A stretch of 64,000 bases of DNA from positions 41,075 through 105,074 of the IMG/VR virus record IMGVR_UViG_3300029922_000031. One strand, 5' to 3'. A program made the position numbers and the translations under genes. The notes under the pieces are model-generated. The model was not told the DNA's origin. It ran no database searches and was given only the letters and a program-made list of their open reading frames with translations. This document shows, piece after piece, positions 34,012-43,438 of the stretch (position 1 is the stretch's first letter; every line of letters starts with the position of its first letter). The DNA comes from a virus.

Positions 34012-37000
34012 TTAGCCGAACAGAAGATTACCGGGACGCATTTGTTGCCGCAATTCATCCACTACCGTAGAACGTGCAATGCGCTCGACGTGCGCGCCAA
34101 CCTGTGCAGCCAGGTCCGCATTGTCCTCGGGGCGGCCGCCGTTCGCATTCACGATCACGTTATTGTGGAGCGTGACCTGATTGTTGCTGCGGCCCAGCGC
34201 CTTCATCTGCTCCTGCGTGAACACGCCCTCGTTCTTCTTGGCGATGATCGGCACCTCGTCGACGCCGACGATGCCGCCGCTGTGAAAGCGCGGCGCATTG
34301 GCGAACGGGCTGCCGCTGCTCATCAGACTGGCGAGCGACATATAGCGCATCCCTGACGCGCCGCCGACGATGCCGCCCGTGTGGTGAGTCGCGACGCCGA
34401 ATAGCGTCGTGAGCTTGCTGCCGCCACCGCCGCCACCCATCTTGCTGCCGCCGCCGACGGCGCCGGCGAGCTGCATCGGTGCGCCTTTGCTGCCGCCGCC
34501 ACCGCCCAGCAGTGATCCCATGCCGCCCAAGAGACCGCTCGCGGCCCCTTTCATAGCGATCTCAAGCAGGTCTTTCTCGATCGAGGCCGCAAACGAGGCC
34601 CAGTTCGCCTTACCGGTCATGATCTGGGTCGCCAGATTGTCGACAGCCGAGTTCATGAAGCTCGACGTCGCCTGTTGCAGATTCTTGGTCGAGTCTGCCC
34701 AATCCTGCATCTGCTTGGCGAATGGCGTCTTGGCCTGCATCGCAGCCCAATCAGCCGCGAGCGCGGCGTTGAACTGCTTGGAGATGACTGCCTTCTGCTC
34801 TTCGGTGCCCGTGAAGTTGGCGAGGTCGCGCTGATATTCCTGAGCTAGCGCATTGTATTTGGCGACGTCAGCCTGCTCCTGCGACATCGTCGACTCACGA
34901 TAGGTCTCGGTCTTCTTCTGAGCGGCCTCGGCCGCCTTCATGATGTCCTGATCTTGCTGAAGAGCGGAGTTCTGATCCGCCTCGCTCTGCGCCTGAGCAG
35001 CCTGCGGCGAGCCGGCGCCATATGCCGTCACGGCCTTCGAAACGTTGCGCTGACCCTCTTCGCGCACCTTTAGGAGCGCATCCGAAGCGCCATCCGCGCC
35101 GTGAGCGAGCTTCGTGAAGTCGTTGGCCAGCGCCTCGCGTCCTTCAACGAGCTTCTGCGCCGAGGCTTTCGCGGCCGTTTCAGCATCGGTGATCGCGGTC
35201 TTAAAGGCGTCGGCCTGCTTCTTGGCTTCGTCGGCCGCGCTGGCGGCATCCTTGAACGGCTGATAGCGCGGGTCGTCAGAGTTGTTGGTGCCAAATGAGG
35301 TCTTTTGACCGTTCTCTTTGATCCAGGCGATCAGCTTGGAGAGCTCGGTGCCGCTACCTTCCGCCTCGAGCGACTTGACGTCGCCCATCTTCGAGAATTT
35401 GTCGAACAATTCCATCAACGCCTTATTAGCGTTGGCCTGTTCAACCTGCGGCTGTAAAGTCCTAGCAGTTTCGGCGAGCCGATCGTTCTTCTGCGTCTCA
35501 CTTTCGGGAGCGTTCACCACCGAACGGTTGGCGGCGATCTGCTTCACTAGAGCATCTATCTGGGCGACGCTCATGCCGGCGCGACCCATCTCGCCGCCAG
35601 AATCGGCGAAGGCGCCGGTCTTGCCCATGTCGAGATGAAGATGCGAGTCCGAAACGCCGACGCGGGTGAAGCCCGCTTCGATCGCCTTGGTGACGAGATC
35701 GATGTATTGCGCGCCGGACATGCTGTTGTTGGCGGCGATGTCGACCGCCTCGCCCTTGTAATGCTCCGAGTCCTTCGCGTGATCGCCCTGTGTCGTTGAG
35801 GTGATCGTGAACGCGCCGGCCATCTGCTCCAGCGCATGCAAGGCGCTCTTGACGTCGTCCTGAAGCGGATCACTTGGGCTGGTCTTAGCAGAGAACGGAC
35901 CCGCATTGCCGAAGTTGATGCCTTGCGCCCAGTCAGTGGGCGGAGGGCCGCTAGGCGCGGTAGCGCGCGGCCCGGCCATGATCGAGCCGTTCAGTAGCGA
36001 GGCGGCCGGCTGATTAAACAAGCCGCTCTTCGCCGTACCATTGACGATGCTTAGAAGCGCGCTAGACGTGCCGTTAAGCGCATCGTTGACCGTCGTGATG
36101 TTCTGAGCCAGCGTGACGCCGAAGCTGTCCTGAAGCGCCTTGCCGGCGTCTACCGCGGCCTTTTGCGCCTTATCGAGCTCTTCGCGCATCGCAACCAGTC
36201 GAAGTTGATCGGGCGTCGTGCCGCCCTGGCCGGGATATTCGCCGCGGGCCTTCCTCGCCATAATCTGTTCGTAGCCGCTCAACTTGCCATAGAGATCGTC
36301 GAAGATCGTGTTGTTATCCTTATCGATTAAATCCGTCAGATCTTTTTCGAGCTTGTGACCACCAGAGATAATATTCTCGTAGTCGTCGGCCTGCGTCTTC
36401 AATTCCTTCATCTGCACGATCGCCTCGGCGACCATCCCGACATGACTGTCGCCGGCCTTACCCAACCGCAGCCAGGTCTGATAGAGCTGCTCGGCCGACG
36501 CATCCGCCCCTTCGATCCCAGCCTTGTAGCCGTCGATCGAGGCGTAGAGCTTCTGGATCTCCTCGCTGGCTTTCTCCATCAGCTTGTCGTCAGGTAGCAC
36601 CTTCTTGTTGAGCTGGAAGCCCATCGGCTGCTTGGCGTACTCATCGCGCTGCGTCTTCAGCGCCTGTTCACGCTCCTCCAAATTGAGAATGAATGAATCC
36701 GCAGCCATCTGGTCGGAGGGCGACGTTGACGTCTTGCGGACCTCTTCGGCCTTCGCCTTGTATTCTTCAAGCTTGGCGATCTCGGAATCGTAATCGCTCA
36801 TGACGCGATCGCGCTGAGCAGTCTGATAATCAGCAGTCGCCAGCGCCGCCGATTGGTGAGCATTGTTGATGATCTTCAATTGCGCGTCGAAGGCTTTTGC
36901 GGCTGCATCCGATGATTGATTATAGAGCAGCTTGATCTTCTGAATATCTGCGTCAACTAGCTGCATAGCCTTCGCGCTGATGCGCTGAGCGTCATTGCCA

Positions 37001-38889
37001 AGCCCTTCGAGCTGCCATTCGCCGGCCTTGCGCTCGAGATCAGCAAGTTCCTTCCGCTTCGCTTCCAGCTCTGGGTCAGCCGAGGCGTGGGCGGCGTTCG
37101 CATTGCCGAGAATGCCTTCAGCGGCTAGGCGGGAGGCGCGATCGGCCTCCATGACACGAAGCTCCTCGCGCTTGACGTTCAAGAATGCATTGGCGCCGTC
37201 TGCGGCTTCCTTCGACGCCGCGCCGTAGTGCTCGAGATTCTGCCACCCCTCGCGCGCGCGCGAGTTGAATATATCGAAATAATCACTGAGAAAACCAATG
37301 ACCGGTAGCGCGACCATTGCCGCTACGCTGAAAGCGCTCAAACCTTCGACGAGCAACGGCATGAAGGCGCCGGCGATCTTCCCGTTGCGACCAAGAACAC
37401 TAGCCGACGCCGCCATTTCGCCGGCGCCCGAGGCAGCGGTCGCCTCCTTGAGCGCGGCTTGAGCAGCAAGCGATTCCTGTTCGGCGCGGGTCGCAGCCGC
37501 AACAGCAGCAGCAGCGACCTCCGCCTTGGCGGCCGCTTGCTCGGTCGTCATTAAAGCTCGGCTAGCCATGCTTTCGGCTAGGGCTGCCAGTCGGGTCGCC
37601 TCCGCCGCAGTCGCCGCGGCCTCGGCAGACGTTGCGGAAGCCACATCGGCCGTTGCGGCAGCGGCCGCCTGCGAGGCATAGAGCTTCTGCATACCGGCCC
37701 ACTGCGTCTGCGGCTTGGTCGCCGAGACCGTGGCCATGCCGGTCGCGATCTGCACCTGCATCGTCTTCATCAGCGTCATGACGCCGGTGATCGACGAAGC
37801 AAAGGTGGTGAAGATGCCGCGAACCACCGAAATACCGAAGGCGATCGCTAGGGCTTCGCCAGCCGCCTCGATCTCCGTGTGAAACTTAGCGACGAGTTCG
37901 ATACCCTCGCGCAGATCAAGAACGACGGAGGTCAGGGCCGAGCCCAGCTCATTGCCAAGGCCCTGCGCGATCCCGTGGCCGCCTGCGCCGCCAGCGAGGA
38001 ACTCGTTGAAGTCCTTCATCTGTTGCTTGACGGTCTCGTAGAAGCCGTCGGCGTTCGGGAGACCGTCCGCACCGAGCGGCTTACCGACGCTCTGAATGGC
38101 GATGTCCTGGAGCAGTACCTTCATGCGGCCGATTTGACCGTTAAAGGTCTCCATCTGTCGTTGAGCGGCGCCGCCGAAGGCGCGCTCGAACTCTAGCTGG
38201 AGGGCCTGGATGGTCGATTTGGCGTCGACGGTGCCGGTGTGAATGTCCGTCATCATCTCGCCGTAGGACTCGCCGACCGAACGAGCCATCAAGCGAGCGG
38301 CGCTAGGCACCGCCATCATCAACTGATTGCGCAGTTCCTTCATCTGCACAACGCCCTTGCCGGCCATTTCCTGAAAGGCCAGGGCGGCGCGACCAAGCTC
38401 GGCATCGCCGCCGCCGAACGCTGCCACCGCGTCAAGCAGCGACTGCATCGTGCCCTTCATAGGCTCGAGGCCGGCGGCGTTCAGTCGAACGAAAGCGTCA
38501 TGGATCGCGTTCAGCGAGAACGGCGCATCCTTGGCCATTTCGCGGAGCTTGGTGACGGAGGTCGTCGCCTCCTTGAGAGGATCCTGCGCCGTCGAGAGCG
38601 AGCGCATGATCGTAACCATGCGCTCGAACTCGGCGTTGACCCCGACGATCTGGCGAACCCAAGACGTGCTGACGGAGTCGATCATCCCCATCGCCTGATG
38701 AGTCAGACCGAGAACGACGGTTACGTCTCGAAGCGTGGAAAGAAGGCTCTTGGAATTGCCCTCCAGAACTTTGATCGTGCTGCCGGCAGTCTTCGTCTTG
38801 GACTCGAAGACGTCAACGGCTTGTCCCGCCTGCGTAAGCTTGGACGTGAAGTCGTTGTCGTCTAGGTCGAGTTCAAAACTAAGGGCCAT
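34012..38889 (-). CDS. Tail tape measure protein with an M15-like peptidase domain
   Basis: 1625 residues. An N-terminal coiled region with MGMIDSVSTSWVRQIVG and a long MKELRNQL... segment is typical of lambda-class tape measures. A membrane-like stretch lies near 505-530. Around residues 1015-1090, SEHYKGEAVDIAAN and DSHLHLDMG match the metal-ligand spacing of D,D-carboxypeptidase (M15) domains, so the tape measure may cut peptidoglycan crosslinks during entry. The C-terminus has the common FHSGGIVGVDEVPI and NEGVFTQEQM segments. Length would set a tail of roughly 240 nm at about 1.5 angstrom per residue (inference). Confidence 0.9.
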   Translation of the reverse strand: MALSFELDLDDNDFTSKLTQAGQAVDVFESKTKTAGSTIKVLEGNSKSLLSTLRDVTVVLGLTHQAMGMIDSVSTSWVRQIVGVNAEFERMVTIMRSLSTAQDPLKEATTSVTKLREMAKDAPFSLNAIHDAFVRLNAAGLEPMKGTMQSLLDAVAAFGGGDAELGRAALAFQEMAGKGVVQMKELRNQLMMAVPSAARLMARSVGESYGEMMTDIHTGTVDAKSTIQALQLEFERAFGGAAQRQMETFNGQIGRMKVLLQDIAIQSVGKPLGADGLPNADGFYETVKQQMKDFNEFLAGGAGGHGIAQGLGNELGSALTSVVLDLREGIELVAKFHTEIEAAGEALAIAFGISVVRGIFTTFASSITGVMTLMKTMQVQIATGMATVSATKPQTQWAGMQKLYASQAAAAATADVASATSAEAAATAAEATRLAALAESMASRALMTTEQAAAKAEVAAAAVAAATRAEQESLAAQAALKEATAASGAGEMAASASVLGRNGKIAGAFMPLLVEGLSAFSVAAMVALPVIGFLSDYFDIFNSRAREGWQNLEHYGAASKEAADGANAFLNVKREELRVMEADRASRLAAEGILGNANAAHASADPELEAKRKELADLERKAGEWQLEGLGNDAQRISAKAMQLVDADIQKIKLLYNQSSDAAAKAFDAQLKIINNAHQSAALATADYQTAQRDRVMSDYDSEIAKLEEYKAKAEEVRKTSTSPSDQMAADSFILNLEEREQALKTQRDEYAKQPMGFQLNKKVLPDDKLMEKASEEIQKLYASIDGYKAGIEGADASAEQLYQTWLRLGKAGDSHVGMVAEAIVQMKELKTQADDYENIISGGHKLEKDLTDLIDKDNNTIFDDLYGKLSGYEQIMARKARGEYPGQGGTTPDQLRLVAMREELDKAQKAAVDAGKALQDSFGVTLAQNITTVNDALNGTSSALLSIVNGTAKSGLFNQPAASLLNGSIMAGPRATAPSGPPPTDWAQGINFGNAGPFSAKTSPSDPLQDDVKSALHALEQMAGAFTITSTTQGDHAKDSEHYKGEAVDIAANNSMSGAQYIDLVTKAIEAGFTRVGVSDSHLHLDMGKTGAFADSGGEMGRAGMSVAQIDALVKQIAANRSVVNAPESETQKNDRLAETARTLQPQVEQANANKALMELFDKFSKMGDVKSLEAEGSGTELSKLIAWIKENGQKTSFGTNNSDDPRYQPFKDAASAADEAKKQADAFKTAITDAETAAKASAQKLVEGREALANDFTKLAHGADGASDALLKVREEGQRNVSKAVTAYGAGSPQAAQAQSEADQNSALQQDQDIMKAAEAAQKKTETYRESTMSQEQADVAKYNALAQEYQRDLANFTGTEEQKAVISKQFNAALAADWAAMQAKTPFAKQMQDWADSTKNLQQATSSFMNSAVDNLATQIMTGKANWASFAASIEKDLLEIAMKGAASGLLGGMGSLLGGGGGSKGAPMQLAGAVGGGSKMGGGGGGSKLTTLFGVATHHTGGIVGGASGMRYMSLASLMSSGSPFANAPRFHSGGIVGVDEVPIIAKKNEGVFTQEQMKALGRSNNQVTLHNNVIVNANGGRPEDNADLAAQVGAHVERIARSTVVDELRQQMRPGNLLFG

Positions 38890-38904
38890 AACACGTCACC
38901 AGTC

Positions 38905-39195
38905 TCAAGCGTTCGAACCAACCGCCCTCATCGCCTTCAAAGCGGCGAGACCGGCACGATCGAGTTCTGAGACCATGGCCTCTGCCGCTCGGTCGATTTT
39001 AACCACCTCACCCATCTGATCGCGAAGAACGGTCATATACTGGCCGAATCCCTCGCCGGACTGCATCGAAGCCCCGATTTGGGCTGTTCTGATCGACTCC
39101 TCTGCCGCGAGACGATCGGTGTTTCGATGCAGAAGCCAGAACCGAGCAATCGGGAGAGAAAGTGTTTCCTGATCGCTCAGTCCGTAGAACCGCAT
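38905..39195 (-). CDS. Tail assembly chaperone, second frame (gpT-like)
   Basis: 96 residues from its first ATG (RFYGLSDQETLSLPIARFWL, then RLAAEES). No ribosome-binding site precedes that ATG. The same frame is open upstream through the 3' end of the gene at 39222-39665 and is reached by a -1 shift. This fits the G/GT arrangement of long-tailed phages, where frameshifting makes a fusion used as tape-measure chaperone. No canonical slippery heptamer is obvious, so reinitiation remains possible. Confidence 0.65.
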   Translation of the reverse strand: MRFYGLSDQETLSLPIARFWLLHRNTDRLAAEESIRTAQIGASMQSGEGFGQYMTVLRDQMGEVVKIDRAAEAMVSELDRAGLAALKAMRAVGSNA

Positions 39196-39221
39196 AACGC
39201 GACAGAACAGAAATCCGAAGT

Positions 39222-39665
39222 CTATTTCGGAGACGAAATCGGCTGAACCGCCACTCGTTCGATCAGCGTTGCCAGAGCGGGGTCGACCACCGGCGGCGCG
39301 GCCGCCGGGACGGCCAAAGGGTGCGATGCAGCTTCGGCCTCGACCTCCTCGTCGGCCGTCTTTTCGCCGTTGTGCGAGCGCGCGAATTCCAGAATCTTGT
39401 TGAGCTTGACGAGCGGCATATCCTTGAGCATGTCAGCCGTCAGAGTCTTGAACGACCGCGTGATCATGTTGATGATCACGTTGGCTTCCGCCTCCATGTC
39501 GCCGGAGCCGGCGCGCAGCTCCTGCATCATCTTGGTGTTGGCGATCCAATCGCGCAGCGTGATCGGGGTCAGTTTGTGCTCGATCTGGTCGAGCTTGATG
39601 ACAATGTTGTCCACTTCGACGTCGACTTCGTCGAGGTTGAGAAATTTCGTTTCCTTGCCGGCCAT
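39222..39665 (-). CDS. Tail assembly chaperone (gpG-like)
   Basis: 147 residues, acidic, with LRDWIANTKMMQEL and a variable Ala/Pro-rich C-terminus. It lies between the tail tube and tape measure genes, the standard place for the G chaperone. A terminator and operator lie between the tube gene and this gene, so its level can be held below that of the tube protein. Confidence 0.7.
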   Translation of the reverse strand: MAGKETKFLNLDEVDVEVDNIVIKLDQIEHKLTPITLRDWIANTKMMQELRAGSGDMEAEANVIINMITRSFKTLTADMLKDMPLVKLNKILEFARSHNGEKTADEEVEAEAASHPLAVPAAAPPVVDPALATLIERVAVQPISSPK

Positions 39666-39685
39666 GTGTCTTCTTGTCCCTTAAT

Positions 39686-39715
39686 GCAAAACTGGCGCAC
39701 CTTGCGATGCGCCAG
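39686..39715 (-). terminator. Terminator after the tail tube gene
   Basis: On the minus strand a perfect 8-bp stem CTGGCGCA/TGCGCCAG with an 8-nt loop is followed by TTTTGC. Its 5' arm overlaps the operator at 39714-39727 by two bases. Confidence 0.75.
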
Positions 39716-39727
39716 TCAATATTGACT
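39714..39727. promoter_or_regulatory. Dispersed palindromic operator, site 10 (perfect palindrome)
   Basis: AGTCAATATTGACT, a perfect 14-bp palindrome. It stands between the stop of the tail tube gene and its terminator hairpin, a stoperator-like position. Confidence 0.7.
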
Positions 39728-39750
39728 TACTCCGAGTCGAAAGACAAGGA

Positions 39751-40605
39751 TTAAGCGGCAGTCATGTCGCCGACGACGAACAGGTCGCCGGTGTTCGGAT
39801 CCGGGTAGCCGGAGAAGGAGACGTCGTAGATGCGCTCCTTGTCGATTTGGTAAGCGAACTTCAGGCCGCCGGCGGTCGCCGCGAGCGGAATGTTGAAGTC
39901 CTCGGCGCGGTCGGTGTCGGCGTTGACCTGCGGATGCAGGGTGAGCATCTTGGCGATCGCCAGGAGCGACGTGCCAATACCGGTCGGGACGATGACCTTC
40001 TGCTTGGTTGCGAGCACGCCGCCAGCCAGTGTCGCGCCCGAGACCGTCAGGCTGGTGCCGGACTTGACGAGCGTGATGGAGTTGTACGAGTAGAACGACG
40101 TGTCGTAGGCTGCGGCGGTCAGGGTCACGACGCCCAAGGCGCTGGTCGCAACGACCATAACCGAAGCATCGTCGATGGCGTTGATCGCCGCGGCAAGCAA
40201 GGCGGCCTGCGTGGTGGCATCGGCACCGATGCCGAACTGGTTCGCGGCGGCGGGCGCGGTCGCGGCCGTGAAGACGACGCCGTCAATCGAGATGGAGTCG
40301 CCGACGGTCGCAACGGTCGAGAAAGTCGCGGTGCCGGAAGCCTTGGTGGCGCCAGTTTCGACGATCGAGGCGCCGGGCATGATCTTGACCAGGTTGTCGA
40401 GGGTCGTTTCCGCGAGCGGAACCTTGACCGTGACGGTGCGGCCCATGATGACCTCGTTGACCACCGATTTGCCGAACTGATCGACCATGACCTGATGCGT
40501 ATCGGTCTTCACCTCAACGTCGACGCCGCCCTGGGTGTAACCCAGATCCTGGCCACCGAAGAAGACGCGGCAGACACCGAGCCGAACGTTATTCGTGTTG
40601 CTCAC
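39751..40605 (-). CDS. Major tail tube protein
   Basis: 284 residues from a GTG start preceded by GAAGGAAA. The N-terminus (VCRVFFGGQDLGYTQGGVDVEV) and VMGRTVTVKVPLAETTLDNLVKIMPGA are typical of siphovirus tube proteins. A central insert (about 100-200, VDSISIDGVVFTAAT...) looks like an Ig-like domain. It has its own strong promoter (40628-40686) and a terminator, as expected for a highly expressed virion protein. Confidence 0.85.
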   Translation of the reverse strand: MSNTNNVRLGVCRVFFGGQDLGYTQGGVDVEVKTDTHQVMVDQFGKSVVNEVIMGRTVTVKVPLAETTLDNLVKIMPGASIVETGATKASGTATFSTVATVGDSISIDGVVFTAATAPAAANQFGIGADATTQAALLAAAINAIDDASVMVVATSALGVVTLTAAAYDTSFYSYNSITLVKSGTSLTVSGATLAGGVLATKQKVIVPTGIGTSLLAIAKMLTLHPQVNADTDRAEDFNIPLAATAGGLKFAYQIDKERIYDVSFSGYPDPNTGDLFVVGDMTAA

Positions 40606-40627
40606 GGTGATTTCCTTCGAAAAGATA

Positions 40628-40686
40628 CGTCAAAACTGACTGTGGAGAATTATAGCCATGATGGGCGAGAAAAGTCAAAGCTGATT
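40628..40686 (-). promoter_or_regulatory. Strong promoter of the tail tube gene with two operators (sites 11 and 12)
   Basis: On the minus strand -35 TTGACT (40673-40678), an 18-bp spacer and a perfect -10 TATAAT (40649-40654, within GGCTATAAT). One palindrome, AGTCAAAGCTGATT (40673-40686), contains the -35 box. A second, CGTCAAAACTGACT (40628-40641), lies just downstream of the -10. Binding at both would shut the promoter completely. Confidence 0.8.
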
Positions 40687-40690
40687 TAAC

Positions 40691-41095
40691 TCAGATCATG
40701 ATGTAGTGGGCCTTGATGTTGCAAGCCCACTCGTACTCGTTACCCTGTGTTCGCGGGTAGACGACCGGCCGCGTCAGCGGGAAACACTGAAGAACGCGCA
40801 TCAGGACGTCGCCGCTGACGGGATCCGTGAAAGTCCGGTTGTAGAAGGTCAGCGCGTTGTTGATCAGCAGCGACTGAGCGTCGCCGAAAGCGTGATCCTT
40901 GGAGCGCAGAATCGCCTGAAAACTGCCTTTGTAAAAGCCGATGATATAGTGGTTGACCGGGATGCCATCCATCGGCAGCTTCAGCAGGATGCCCTGCGTG
41001 CAGGTCTCCGGGATGTGATGCTCGAAGATGTCAACGCCAAGCGCCGTCGCCAGGTTGGCCTCAATCAGAACTTCGGCGATGCAGTCAAGATTCAC
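40691..41095 (-). CDS. Tail terminator/minor tail protein (gpU-like position)
   Basis: 134 residues. A GTG start overlaps the upstream stop, after GGAGGGG. FEHHIPETCTQGILLKLPMDG and IIGFYKGSFQAILRS resemble phage minor capsid/tail terminator proteins. Position just before the tube gene supports a role in capping the tail and joining it to the head. Confidence 0.65.
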   Translation of the reverse strand: MNLDCIAEVLIEANLATALGVDIFEHHIPETCTQGILLKLPMDGIPVNHYIIGFYKGSFQAILRSKDHAFGDAQSLLINNALTFYNRTFTDPVSGDVLMRVLQCFPLTRPVVYPRTQGNEYEWACNIKAHYIMI

Positions 41096-41538
41096 TTCCC
41101 CTCCTCCGCCATCGTCTGGGATGTGACTTCGATCAGCGCCGCCTCGAGCTTCGGCTCTTGCTCGGCCACCGCCCGGTCGATGAAATGCTCGCCGATATAG
41201 ACGCCTGGATTGGCGTTTCGCTTGGCGATCGTGCCGGGACCGGGGTGCATCGAGGAGTAGTTCTCGTCGATCTCAGAGGCGTAGGCGTCCACGTCGATGC
41301 CGCCGAACTCGCCGCCGGCGACGATGTCGATCGCCAGGCGGCCGCGACCCTCATAGGTCGTCTCCTGATGGATCGAGTCCTCCAGGTTGCCAAGATCCAC
41401 CGGGCAGAACAGCTTGGCGCGCTCGACGATCTTGTCCGCAGCACGGTGCATCACCTTACGGCCGTTCTCCGGGACCTTGTCGGCGATGTTGCGCAGAGCT
41501 GTCCGCAATGCGTCGGCGCCATAGAGCTTCCCGCCCAT
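41092..41538 (-). CDS. HK97 gp10-like head-tail/tail component
   Basis: 148 residues. The ATG overlaps the upstream stop (TAATG); the longer frame lacks a site. KVMHRAADKIVERAKLFCPVDLGNLEDSI followed by a YASEIDENYSSMHPGPG segment is the typical HK97 gp10 family pattern. Such proteins complete the tail end that joins the head. Confidence 0.75.
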   Translation of the reverse strand: MGGKLYGADALRTALRNIADKVPENGRKVMHRAADKIVERAKLFCPVDLGNLEDSIHQETTYEGRGRLAIDIVAGGEFGGIDVDAYASEIDENYSSMHPGPGTIAKRNANPGVYIGEHFIDRAVAEQEPKLEAALIEVTSQTMAEEGK

Positions 41539-41888
41539 TACTGGCTCCCAGCTTCGAAGGTGCATTCGTAGTGGTCGAGATTGCCAGCGATGCTGATTCG
41601 CGGCTGGACCGAGATGCAGCGCAGCGAGACGCCGAGAATGACAAATTTGTCGCCCTCGGTAATCTGTACGCTTGACGGGAATAGGATCATGGCCGGCTCG
41701 ATGAGTTCATCCGCCTCGCCGCGCGAGGCCGATCCCGTCGATCGGATTGGCGTCTTCTGAACCGTCGGCTCGAGCTTGACGATAGCGCACGGGACAACAG
41801 CCGCCTCGCCATCATAGATCGCCTGGCCAAATTTATCCGTGCCTGCGGTGTATGACGTCAAAAGACCGGTCGTGTTGGGGAGGAACAC
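41538..41888 (-). CDS. Head-tail connector/stopper-like protein
   Basis: 116 residues from a GTG start. A small beta-barrel-like protein with PAMILFPSSVQITEGDKFVI and a C-terminal DHYECTFEAG, the usual form of head closure proteins encoded between head-completion and gp10-like genes. Family call is mainly from position and size. Confidence 0.6.
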   Translation of the reverse strand: MFLPNTTGLLTSYTAGTDKFGQAIYDGEAAVVPCAIVKLEPTVQKTPIRSTGSASRGEADELIEPAMILFPSSVQITEGDKFVILGVSLRCISVQPRISIAGNLDHYECTFEAGSQ

Positions 41889-41890
41889 GA

Positions 41891-42760
41891 TCAGCTCCGA
41901 GTGATGGTGTATTTGATGTCGACGTAGCCTTGGATGAAGGCGAGCGCCGCGCGCGAGACGCCTAGATCGAGCGGCTGAACGTTGCGAAAGGTAGTGTTCG
42001 ACTCGCCAATGCGCTCGGATAGAATGCCGGAGGCCCGGCGCTGCGCGTAGACGTCGTTGGCGAGGATCTGATCGGCCTCGACGACCTGCGCGTTGCGCAT
42101 CGCCTGGCGGAAGATCTCAGGATAATAGCTGTACCAGCGCTGCGTCGTCATCGCCGTCCACAGACGCGGGATGATGATCTCGTTGCGGCTGTCGAACCAG
42201 TTCAGATAGTTCTGAGCGTCCGGGTCGCGCGGCCAGCGCACGAAATAGCCAAGTTTGGTCAACCGCAGCCAGGCCGTCGACATGGCGTTGATGCGATCCT
42301 GCTCAGTCGCCGTCGGAAAGGCCGTGAGGTTGGGGAGATTGCTCGCGGTCAGAAGCGCCAGATTGTAGGTCTGAAACGAGTTCTGAAGCAGGACGAGCTG
42401 AGCGTCGCTCGCCCGAAGAATGTATTGGATTTTGCTGACGAAAGCGCCGGTGGGCGTCGTCATGGTGAGCTGAATCTCACGCAGACCAGAGACCGTGATG
42501 ATCAGGTTGCCGCTCTGAGTCCCGTCATTGATGTTGGGCGCAGGGCCGGCGAGCTGATTGCAGACTTCCGGGACGCTGATGAGGACCGAAGTGTCGGTGC
42601 TTCCCGGCGCCGCAAGCGCGGTCGTGTCCTGAACGATGTTCTCCAGCTCATCGAGCACTCGATAGGCAAGCGTCATCCCCGCCGGCGAAATGGCGGCGCC
42701 GTTCATGTCTACGAACGGGATCGTTACGGCGACCAATGCGCCAGCGGGGTAGCTGTTCAT
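41891..42760 (-). CDS. Unknown head-region structural protein
   Basis: 289 residues. An N-terminal beta domain (VAVTIPFVDMNGAAISPAGM, then YRVLDELENIVQDTTAL) is followed by a helical C-terminal half with aromatic residues (WLRLTKLGYFVRWPRDPDAQ, FIQGYVDIKYT). Position between capsid and head-tail joining proteins suggests an adaptor or a neck decoration. No family is recognised. Confidence 0.6.
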   Translation of the reverse strand: MNSYPAGALVAVTIPFVDMNGAAISPAGMTLAYRVLDELENIVQDTTALAAPGSTDTSVLISVPEVCNQLAGPAPNINDGTQSGNLIITVSGLREIQLTMTTPTGAFVSKIQYILRASDAQLVLLQNSFQTYNLALLTASNLPNLTAFPTATEQDRINAMSTAWLRLTKLGYFVRWPRDPDAQNYLNWFDSRNEIIIPRLWTAMTTQRWYSYYPEIFRQAMRNAQVVEADQILANDVYAQRRASGILSERIGESNTTFRNVQPLDLGVSRAALAFIQGYVDIKYTITRS

Positions 42761-42769
42761 GGCGATCGA

Positions 42770-43375
42770 TTACTCGGTGATCACGGGAGCGGACTTCTTG
42801 GCGAGTTGCTGAGCGTTGAGGATGTTCTCGATCAGATCGGGGATCGAGCGCGCCTTGACGCCATAGGGCAAAGCCACGTCCCGGAGACCCTGAATGCCCT
42901 TCTTCTCGACGAGGACGCACAGCTCTTCGTATGTGTAGAAGATCGTCTCTTGCTTGGCTTCGAGATCGCCGGATGCAACCAGCACCGCAGCGTCAGCCTC
43001 GAGCTGCTCCTGCTTGGTGACAGTGGCGTGTTCCAGATGCACCGCAACCGGCATACGCGCCGTGCGAGCGTCGATCATGCGCTGTTGCGGGCCGATCGAG
43101 TCGCCAGTCTCGGCGTCGACGGCGCGAATCTGAGTGCAGATGCGATCCGAGAACGTCTCGGGGATCGCCACATCGGACAGACCGTCAGTGAAGTCCACGC
43201 CACCGAAGTTGCCGGTATAGGTTTCCCAGCCCTTCTGGACGATGCGAATGCGCCGGGGCTCCCGACTGTCGGGAATCGGAACGGGCGGGCGGTGAACGCG
43301 GGGTTGACCGGTTGTAACGGCCGGCTCCTGGGTCTGGCCGTTTCCGCTAAGAGCGGCTCGACGAGTGAGGGTCAC
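42770..43375 (-). CDS. Unknown head-region protein
   Basis: 201 residues from a GTG preceded by GGAG. It has a Pro/Arg-rich N-terminus (about 1-45) and a C-terminal part with SIPDLIENILNAQQLAKKSA. It follows the capsid gene and its terminator. A head-associated role is by position. Confidence 0.55.
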   Translation of the reverse strand: MTLTRRAALSGNGQTQEPAVTTGQPRVHRPPVPIPDSREPRRIRIVQKGWETYTGNFGGVDFTDGLSDVAIPETFSDRICTQIRAVDAETGDSIGPQQRMIDARTARMPVAVHLEHATVTKQEQLEADAAVLVASGDLEAKQETIFYTYEELCVLVEKKGIQGLRDVALPYGVKARSIPDLIENILNAQQLAKKSAPVITE

Positions 43376-43400
43376 AAAATTCTCCGTTTATCTCTCGGCC

Positions 43401-43432
43401 CATAAAGCAAAGGGCGGGATTGCTCCCGCCCT
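43401..43432 (-). terminator. Terminator after the major capsid gene
   Basis: On the minus strand AGGGCGGGA GCAA TCCCGCCCT forms a perfect 9-bp stem with a 4-nt loop, followed by TTGCTTTATG. It limits read-through from the strong capsid promoter. Confidence 0.8.
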
Positions 43433-43438
43433 AAGATA

